From NCBI GenBank assembly GCA_015065425.1, contig SVQH01000009.1, forward strand, positions 28,641 through 92,640: a stretch of 64,000 nt of DNA, given 5' to 3'. Numbering within the stretch: position 1 is the stretch's first letter; each line of letters opens with the position of its first letter. The notes under the pieces are model-generated. The model had not been told where the DNA came from. It did not search any database and saw nothing but the letters and a program-made list of their open reading frames with translations. Positions 57,774-64,000 of the stretch are shown here, piece after piece. The translations under genes and the position numbers were made by a program. This DNA comes from Oscillospiraceae bacterium. Its GTDB lineage: Bacteria; Bacillota; Clostridia; Oscillospirales; Acutalibacteraceae.

Positions 57774-60194
57774 TCAGTCTCTTAATTTCTGAAGTGATAC
57801 TATCATGTTGAGTATCTCGGCAGCATTTCTCTGCATTTCGCCTGTTGTTATACCGCCTTCTTTCCCGAGGCTTTCAAGAAGTGTTCCGTCGGGCTCTCTT
57901 TTGCCTGTTCTGTCTCCTCCGGGCATCAGAACATTCACTCCTGCTCTTACTCTGTATGCCTGATTTTTAATTGCGGGGAATTCGGGCGATTCTGAAGGCT
58001 GCATCCACCAGTCAGTCATGACACTGCCTTCAAAATTCCACTCATTTCTGAGGATATTTCTCACAAGGTCGTAATTATAATGTCCCCATACACCGTTTAT
58101 TTTGTTGTATGACGTCATAATATTAAGAGGACGGGCTTTGGTTACGCAAATTTCAAAGCCTTTGAGATATATTTCTCTCAATGCTCTTTCTGAAAGCACA
58201 GAATTATTTTTTGTTCTTCTTACTTCCTGATTGTTACAAGAAAAATGCTTGGGACAGGCACTGACCCCGGAGCTTTGTAAGCCTTTTACCACGGAAGCTG
58301 CCATATTTCCGCACAAAACGGGATCTTCTGAGAAATATTCAAAGTTTCTGCCGCACAGCGGGTTTCTGTGTATGTTCATACCGGGAGCCAGAAGTACATC
58401 AGAGCCTCTTTCTCTCATTTCTTTTCCGAGAAGTGCATACAGCTCAGCTGTCAGTTCTTCATTCCATGTGGATGCCAGTGCAGTTCCCGAGGGCAAAAGG
58501 GCAGAATATGCCGCAAGTCTTATTCCCGAGGGACCGTCAGTTGTAGTTATTGCAGGTATGCCTTTTTCCTGCAAGGACGGAAGCACACCGCCGAATACAC
58601 CCGCATTTCCTTTAGCACCAAGAGGGGAGTTCATGATATAGTCACCCCTTGATATGGCTTCGAGTTCAGTGTAACTGAGTGTTGAAACGAAATCATTCAT
58701 GCTGATGCTGCCGTTTTTTACATCATCAAGGGTCCATTTGTTTCCAACACTCATGGGAATTGCCTCAGGCAGGGAATTCAGTATATCTTCTTTAAGTGAA
58801 ACTGTTCTCAAGGGTGAAGGAGCGAAGGTTTCATGTATCCTACCGTCACAGAAAAGGGGACGCAGTCTCATGAATCGCTGTGAAACCTCTGTTGCAGAAA
58901 CTTCTTTAAGCTTCTTTGTTACTATAAGTCTTTCAATTTTTATTTCTCCGCACTTTACAGTATCTCTTACACTGAAGCCGCAGAGAAATTCGTATTTGCC
59001 TGCAGGAAGTACATAAGCACTTTTGTTGCCTGTAAGTCCTGCATCATCGTAAGAGGATAATTCATAATAAGATACCGAAAAGCTTATTTCCTGAGTTTCT
59101 CCGGGTTCAAGAAGTTTTGTTTTTGAAAATGCCTTAAGCTGTATTTCGGGAACGGCAGGCTTTACCGACGGATAACGGCAATAAAGCTGTACAGGTCTTT
59201 TGCCCGCAACGGAACCTGTATTTTTTACCGTAACTTTTATGTTTATCTTATCGTTATTTGTTTCAATACCGGAAGATATTATTTCATGTGCGGTATATGA
59301 AAGACCGTATCCGAAGGGATAGAGAACCTTATCTTTTGCAAAGGTTTCAAAATATCTGTAGCCCACATATATATCTTCAACATAAGTATTTTTGTCTTTC
59401 CCGCCGAAATTGCGTGAGGAGGGGATATCTTCATATTTTTCCGCAATGGTGTCGGAAAGGGCTCCTGAAGGTGAGGTCTTGCCTGTAAGGACGTCTGCCA
59501 GTGCATTACCGGCTTCCATACCGCCCTGCCATGCTATGAGAATTGCGGGAACATCGTATTTCTTGTCCCAAGAAAAGTCTATAATGTTTCCGACATTGAG
59601 AACTACTGCCCATTTTTCAAAATATGTGCTTACAAGGGAAAGCATATTCTCTTCTTCATCGGTAAGATAAAAACTTCCTTTTGTAAGTGTATTTTCTCTG
59701 TCTTCACCTGCGGCTCTTCCTATGAATACAAGAGCCGTATCACTTTTTTCGGCGGCGTTTTTAACAGTATCTTCATCAAGCGGCATTTCATCATAGCACA
59801 TAGGCCAGTTGCCCCAGAAACCGTCATCGGGCTTATTTTTTTTACGCCATTTGTTATATTTTTTCAGAAGCACTTCATTGAGCTTTACTTCGGCATTTTT
59901 TAAGCCTTCAGTAAAACTTACCTTATAGTGTGCGTTAACATCGCCGCCGGAGCCGTAGCCCACAAAAAATGTATCACTCTGCACTCTGCCGAAAAGAGAT
60001 ACGGTACTGTCCTCCTTCAGAGGAAGAACTTGTTCATTTTTCAGCATAACGATGCTCTCTGCAGCCGCATTTCTTGAAGCGGTATCAATGCCCTCAGCCA
60101 TTGTAAAATTTTCGGCTATATCCTTGTTTGAGGTCTGCGAAACAGAATTTACTATTTTTGAAACAACTTTATTTACGGGTTTCGGAAGCTTCAT
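57774..60194 (-). CDS. GH3 beta-glycosidase with swapped domain order
   Basis: This 806-residue enzyme has its parts in reverse order. The usual C-terminal GH3 domain comes first (about residues 40-300, including ALVFIGRAAGEDREN and GALSDTIAEKYEDIPSSRNF). A fibronectin-III-like domain follows (about 310-430). The catalytic TIM barrel comes last, with TTDGPSGIR, GMNIHRNPLCGRNFEYFSED, KHFSCNNQEVRR and the nucleophile Asp728 in GSVMTDWW. Reverse-order GH3 enzymes are known from rumen bacteria such as Butyrivibrio and Ruminococcus. Likely beta-glucosidase or beta-xylosidase, cytoplasmic. It lies 11 bases after the GH106-like gene. Confidence 0.9.
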   Translation of the reverse strand: MKLPKPVNKVVSKIVNSVSQTSNKDIAENFTMAEGIDTASRNAAAESIVMLKNEQVLPLKEDSTVSLFGRVQSDTFFVGYGSGGDVNAHYKVSFTEGLKNAEVKLNEVLLKKYNKWRKKNKPDDGFWGNWPMCYDEMPLDEDTVKNAAEKSDTALVFIGRAAGEDRENTLTKGSFYLTDEEENMLSLVSTYFEKWAVVLNVGNIIDFSWDKKYDVPAILIAWQGGMEAGNALADVLTGKTSPSGALSDTIAEKYEDIPSSRNFGGKDKNTYVEDIYVGYRYFETFAKDKVLYPFGYGLSYTAHEIISSGIETNNDKINIKVTVKNTGSVAGKRPVQLYCRYPSVKPAVPEIQLKAFSKTKLLEPGETQEISFSVSYYELSSYDDAGLTGNKSAYVLPAGKYEFLCGFSVRDTVKCGEIKIERLIVTKKLKEVSATEVSQRFMRLRPLFCDGRIHETFAPSPLRTVSLKEDILNSLPEAIPMSVGNKWTLDDVKNGSISMNDFVSTLSYTELEAISRGDYIMNSPLGAKGNAGVFGGVLPSLQEKGIPAITTTDGPSGIRLAAYSALLPSGTALASTWNEELTAELYALLGKEMRERGSDVLLAPGMNIHRNPLCGRNFEYFSEDPVLCGNMAASVVKGLQSSGVSACPKHFSCNNQEVRRTKNNSVLSERALREIYLKGFEICVTKARPLNIMTSYNKINGVWGHYNYDLVRNILRNEWNFEGSVMTDWWMQPSESPEFPAIKNQAYRVRAGVNVLMPGGDRTGKREPDGTLLESLGKEGGITTGEMQRNAAEILNMIVSLQKLRD

Positions 60195-60205
60195 ATTAAC
60201 TCTCC

Positions 60206-63200
60206 TTACTCTTTTTCATAAATTCTTATGTGCGGTGCACTTATAAGTCCCCATGCCGCATCTCTCGGGAAATTTGAATATCTTGACGGCACTGTTGAAT
60301 AATGGTTACACAATGTGTTTGAAACGGTTATTTTTATATGATTTATGCCGTTTTCTATGAAATCCGTTATATCTTCAGTGAAAGGTCTGAAAGTGAAAAC
60401 AGCGGCAGTTTTGCCGTTTATTTCTACTTTTGCAGTAGAAGCGGCATCGGGAAGGTCAAGTATAAATCTTTCATCGGGATAAAGCTTTTCGAGAACGATA
60501 TCTTTTTCATAAACGGTTTTTCCCGAGAAATTTCTGAGTGCTCCCGTAAGGCATAAATCTCCCGGTTTTTCCTTACCGCCGACACAATTAAGTTCAATGG
60601 GTTCCGGGATTAAAGATGCATATTCATCCTTATTTTCTGTTTTTATATAAAAAAGGACTTCGCTGACAGCCTGACTGACATTATTTGCACAGACATTGTA
60701 CATATTTCCGTTAAAATTTCCGTTACCTATATATGTAATATCCATGAGCTCACCGTCATTGAATGCACTTATGAGTTTTCCGAAGGTGTTGATTTTCATG
60801 GATGTCATTCCGTGAGCACTTCTGAACCTGAAACAGAAAATGTCACTGTCGTCAGAATTATCGGAAAACGGTAAAGTATTATCATCGGCAAAGAAGTCAC
60901 AGCACAAAGGATATTCGGAGTTTTTTACTGTGTCCTTAACAATATGAAGAGAGGTGCGTTTTATTTCGCTTCTGTTCTTGTAGTCGGGAGCAGCTTCCTT
61001 GTTGTACGAGAAGGCTGCAAGAATGAGATTTTTCCCTTTTTTAAGAGAAATTTTACCCTCGGATACATCCGTACTGTCTACAAGAACTCTTTCAGGCTTT
61101 ATACTTCCTATGATAAGCTCTGCACTCATGTCTTCGGGGGAATATACATAGGTCTGATAAATACATGGAGCGGAAAAATATATGTTATCATTGGTTATTC
61201 TGCCTTTAAGACCGTGATGTCCCTGTTCATAAAGGGAAGTGTCAAAATTATCTGAAATGTAAGAATATCTGAGATTATAAGGCCTTGTTTCCCAACTGTA
61301 CTCTCTGTCTTCATATATGAAAGTGGGAGTGCGGATTGCTTCAGGGGTAGAAGATAAGTAGGTCAGCAATTCATCACAGTTTTTATCGCAGACAAAACTT
61401 CTGAAAGAATTACTTGTACAATAAGGAACATGTTTATATTCAAAATATTCCGGAATTTCTTTGTCATTTTTTACTTTTGCAATGTCAAAAAATCTTGCCT
61501 GAATACCTATTGTACCGCCTTTCGGCAGATAATAGTCGCCGTAAGTATTGTCAAGGGTGGGAATAAATGATATGTCCCATTCATCGGAAAGCTCTATATC
61601 ATTTTTCAGTATTTCCCGAGAAAAACCTGATGTGTTTATTACTCTTTCATAGTCAGGCTCATTGTCAGTAAAGAGTATGAGAGTATCACTGTCACCGTCA
61701 AGGGGCATTTTTATAAAGGTAAAATCTCCTGCTGAGACAGTACCTTCAAGTTTTATGATTTCACCTTTGTATGTATCAAGAAGATAAGGTGTACCGCCTG
61801 TTTCAAAACGGCATACACTGTCTTTTTTTGCGTATCTTACGAAAAACAGTTTGTCGTTTCCGTGTTTTCTTCCGTGAACATACACTTTATCCGTTTTTTC
61901 TTCTTCATCGGGGAAAAAGCTTCTTGTGATTTTTGTATTGATAAATGTAAGTACATCCGTGTGTGAAGCGGCAAGAACAGCATTCGGGTGAGACAGTATA
62001 TCTGAGATATCTTGTTTCAATACAGAATCATTAAGTCCTTTTCGGTCCGAAGCATAAGGGGTGATTCCGCAGAAAACCACGGTACCGCCTGCCTTCAGCA
62101 GTTCCTTTGCTTTTTTTACGGCTGAATATCTGATACAGTCCACTCCGGCAAAAATCAGAACTTTATAGCTTTCCGTCTGTGTTATAAGTCGTCCGTTGCT
62201 GCATGTGGCATTTTCAACAGACTGGAAATCAATGAAATCAAAATCAAGTCCGTTTTTGAATAAAAACTCAGCAACAGAAAAAGTTTCATTTATACATGAT
62301 TCACTGTTTTCACCGTAATCACAGGAGGATACGGGGTAATAAATTGCCGCATCACAGAAATGCTGACCGAGACAGAGAAGTGCTGACATTCTTTTATATT
62401 TGTCAAGCCAGTATTTTTCATCGTCCCAGTATGGCATTCTGAAATGGAAATCGGGAGGTGCCCATTCAAAGAAACCGCCGTTCGTTGAATAATAAAGCCC
62501 GTGAAGATTAAGAAGATTTGCACCGAAAATGAAATTATCTCCGGTCGGTGCGGTAATGCTTTCAAGAGTTGTGCCCCAGCCTGAGCTGTGATATCCTTCA
62601 AGCCATACACGGGGTCTTTCGTACAAATGAGCTATAGAACTGTTTACTTTGACTTTTATAAGGTCTGCTGCTCTGCCGGGAGTATCGTTTCCCGGAGCGG
62701 TAAACCACCTTACGGTTCTGAAATAGTCCCCGAATTCCGAAGGGTCTTTACCCCTGCCCGATTGGTCACAGCCGTAAATAAGTCCTCTTGATGAATGATA
62801 TTCATATATGGGTCTGAAATAACATTTTTCTGCTATTTCCGTTTTTACATCAGCGGTATCAAGTCTTATCTTGGGTGTGATATTGCCCAAAGAATAAAAC
62901 AGGTGAGGGATAAACCCTGCAATGTCATAACCGTATTTTTCTTTGATTCCGTCTCTGAGAGAGTCGCTCCATAAGGTTTTTATATCTGTTCCGAACATAA
63001 GCTCATCCTGAAAAAAGTAGTTGAGAGTTCCGGGCTTTACATCGGGACAGCGTCTTTCAAATTCTTTGAAATATATTTCAACAAGGGTGTTTCCGCAACG
63101 CTCATCAAGAGGATTTATAGAATTGTCTTTTTCGAGTATACTTATTATATATCCTTCGCATATACCTTTGATTGGAGAGATTATCCCTTTGTCTTTTTCA

Positions 63201-63712
63201 TATATCATAACAGGCTTTTCACACTGCATATCCTCATAAGTAAGCACAAAAAGCACATCATCGGTAAAAGAGCTTTCATCTCCTGAAAAAAGCATCTTTT
63301 TTTCGCAGCTGAGGTTTTTTGCGTGCATGTCAGGAAGGGATGCCACCTTGTCTGTAAAATATCCGTTTCCTATCCACGCTATTGTGTAATCTCCCATGCC
63401 TATACTCATACCGTATTTTTCGCATTCTTTTGCGGCAAAAGAGAAAAATTCCCACCATTCTTCCGAAAACTGTTCGGGAGTGCCGGGAATGCTTTTTCCG
63501 TGTCCTCCGTGGGGAACATTATCCTCACCGCCGCCGTTTATATGGGCATAATTTACCTGAACGCCTGCAAGACCTTTCTCCGCAAGCATTCTTATTTGTT
63601 CACTGAGTCTGTCTTTTTCAAGGGGAGAGCCGTTCCACCAATAAAAAGGCACCTCGCCGTAACGGCGGTCGGGCGAGGTGAGGGCATTTATAAAATCAGC
63701 AGTGTGTGCCAT
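60206..63712 (-). CDS. Large GH106-like glycoside hydrolase (putative alpha-L-rhamnosidase)
   Basis: This 1168-residue protein opens with YGEVPFYWWNGSPLEKDRLS and IRMLAEKGLAGVQVNYAH, the pattern of GH106-type proteins ([FW]WW-N near the start, then a barrel strand). A class I glutaminase-like (beta-galactosidase trimerisation-type) segment appears in the middle (KVLIFAGVDCIRYSAVKKAK, GGTVVFCGITPYAS). The C-terminal third is beta-sandwich with galactose-binding-like sequence (FILDLPDAASTAKVEINGKT, HIKITVSNTLCNHYST). No signal peptide, so cytoplasmic. The family assignment is by recognition only; specific catalytic residues were not identified. It follows the Lys-rich protein by 6 bases and precedes GH3 by 11 bases. 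Confidence 0.65.
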   Translation of the reverse strand: MAHTADFINALTSPDRRYGEVPFYWWNGSPLEKDRLSEQIRMLAEKGLAGVQVNYAHINGGGEDNVPHGGHGKSIPGTPEQFSEEWWEFFSFAAKECEKYGMSIGMGDYTIAWIGNGYFTDKVASLPDMHAKNLSCEKKMLFSGDESSFTDDVLFVLTYEDMQCEKPVMIYEKDKGIISPIKGICEGYIISILEKDNSINPLDERCGNTLVEIYFKEFERRCPDVKPGTLNYFFQDELMFGTDIKTLWSDSLRDGIKEKYGYDIAGFIPHLFYSLGNITPKIRLDTADVKTEIAEKCYFRPIYEYHSSRGLIYGCDQSGRGKDPSEFGDYFRTVRWFTAPGNDTPGRAADLIKVKVNSSIAHLYERPRVWLEGYHSSGWGTTLESITAPTGDNFIFGANLLNLHGLYYSTNGGFFEWAPPDFHFRMPYWDDEKYWLDKYKRMSALLCLGQHFCDAAIYYPVSSCDYGENSESCINETFSVAEFLFKNGLDFDFIDFQSVENATCSNGRLITQTESYKVLIFAGVDCIRYSAVKKAKELLKAGGTVVFCGITPYASDRKGLNDSVLKQDISDILSHPNAVLAASHTDVLTFINTKITRSFFPDEEEKTDKVYVHGRKHGNDKLFFVRYAKKDSVCRFETGGTPYLLDTYKGEIIKLEGTVSAGDFTFIKMPLDGDSDTLILFTDNEPDYERVINTSGFSREILKNDIELSDEWDISFIPTLDNTYGDYYLPKGGTIGIQARFFDIAKVKNDKEIPEYFEYKHVPYCTSNSFRSFVCDKNCDELLTYLSSTPEAIRTPTFIYEDREYSWETRPYNLRYSYISDNFDTSLYEQGHHGLKGRITNDNIYFSAPCIYQTYVYSPEDMSAELIIGSIKPERVLVDSTDVSEGKISLKKGKNLILAAFSYNKEAAPDYKNRSEIKRTSLHIVKDTVKNSEYPLCCDFFADDNTLPFSDNSDDSDIFCFRFRSAHGMTSMKINTFGKLISAFNDGELMDITYIGNGNFNGNMYNVCANNVSQAVSEVLFYIKTENKDEYASLIPEPIELNCVGGKEKPGDLCLTGALRNFSGKTVYEKDIVLEKLYPDERFILDLPDAASTAKVEINGKTAAVFTFRPFTEDITDFIENGINHIKITVSNTLCNHYSTVPSRYSNFPRDAAWGLISAPHIRIYEKE

Positions 63713-63718
63713 TTTGAT

Positions 63719-64000
63719 TTATTTTTCCTTTGCAGTTTTCTTTGTCTTCTTTTTTTCAGGTTTTTCGTCTTTTGTTGTCTGTGCAGTTTTTTTGCTGCTT
63801 CTCTTTGCAGTTTTCTTTTCTTCTGCAGGAACGCTTATTTCTTCTGCTTTGACCTCAACTGCTTTTTCGGGTTCTGCAATTTCTTCTGTTTTTGCAGACT
63901 TTTTGCAGTTCCTTTTTGCAGACTTCTTTTCTTTGGTTTCTTCCTTTTTTGCAGGTGCTTTTTCCTTGCCTTTGAGACATTCTATAAGCTGAAGAGCATG
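63719..64000 (-). CDS. C-terminus of a protein with a Lys/Ala/Glu-rich tail (5' end outside window)
   Basis: The frame is open from 64000 to the stop at 63719-63721, giving 93 residues. After HALQLIECLKGKEK the rest is low-complexity: repeated AK, KK and EE with KKTAKRSSKKTAQ and EKKKTKKTAKEK. This resembles histone H1-like or ribosome-associated tails and would be highly basic. What the main domain is cannot be seen. It ends 6 bases before the GH106-like start, so it is probably co-transcribed. Confidence 0.75.
   Translation of the reverse strand, partial: HALQLIECLKGKEKAPAKKEETKEKKSAKRNCKKSAKTEEIAEPEKAVEVKAEEISVPAEEKKTAKRSSKKTAQTTKDEKPEKKKTKKTAKEK

Overview
The window looks like chromosome of a low-GC, anaerobic Gram-positive gut bacterium of the class Clostridia, probably an uncultured Oscillospirales or Ruminococcaceae-type lineage. 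Evidence: strong AGGAGG-type ribosome binding sites, many near-consensus TTGACA-N17-TATAAT promoters, oxygen-sensitive enzymes (radical-SAM sulfatase maturase, [4Fe-4S] aldo/keto reductase, enoate-reductase-like flavoenzyme), and dockerin, cohesin-like and InlB-type repeat surface proteins. I cannot name a genus. No prophage, CRISPR array, rRNA or intact insertion sequence was seen.

Layout. 1-1.25 kb: the end of a large repeat surface protein with an unusual Cys/His plus hydrophobic C-terminus. 1.29-4.5 kb: one operon (LURP-one protein, two metallophosphoesterases, ADP-ribose-type NUDIX hydrolase). 4.5-6.7 kb: gamma carbonic anhydrase-like protein, ketopantoate reductase-like enzyme, and a wrecked metallophosphoesterase. 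6.8-8.2 kb: a small ImmR/ImmA-like island (XRE repressor, 55-residue Cys-rich protein, HExxH peptidase) closed by a terminator at each end. 8.2-11.7 kb: S51 peptidase, DUF554 protein, an IMP dehydrogenase of the Tritrichomonas-like type, and a broken XRE gene. 11.8-14.7 kb: proline operon proB-proA-proC.

14.7-29.9 kb is dominated by glycan use: GH78-like rhamnosidase with an aldo/keto reductase, divergent from a membrane sulfatase followed by its maturase; GH2 beta-mannosidase; a small membrane operon ending in a PstS-like protein; two serine tRNAs; GH16 glucanase; a short-chain dehydrogenase; and a two-flavin-domain enoate reductase. Two noncoding hairpin-array elements (20.7-21.1 and 25.3-25.5 kb) sit here.

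30-42 kb is a surface and sensing region: a secreted cohesin-like/dockerin/transglutaminase protein, a solute-binding lipoprotein paired with a membrane-bound LuxR regulator and no transport genes, then a run of zinc-ribbon, lipoprotein, InlB-repeat/dockerin and zinc-ribbon membrane proteins. 42-53 kb holds TrmO, a sirtuin, two transporters (one translationally coupled to a leucine-rich-repeat membrane protein), an ECF sigma factor with its DUF4179 partner, a 5'-truncated LRR/dockerin gene, and a metal efflux operon (ArsR repressor, free HMA domain, P1B ATPase). 53-64 kb returns to polysaccharide degradation: metallophosphoesterase, secreted protein of unknown function and GH31 on the plus strand, converging on a Lys-rich-tailed protein, GH106-like enzyme and domain-swapped GH3 on the minus strand.

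Together these suggest a commensal that strips rhamnose-, mannose-, xylose/glucose- and sulfate-bearing glycans, with several dockerin-bearing envelope proteins. The strongest candidates for new biology are the hairpin-array elements, the LuxR/solute-binding pair, the zinc-ribbon/dockerin surface cluster, the cohesin-dockerin-transglutaminase protein and the small ImmA-like island.
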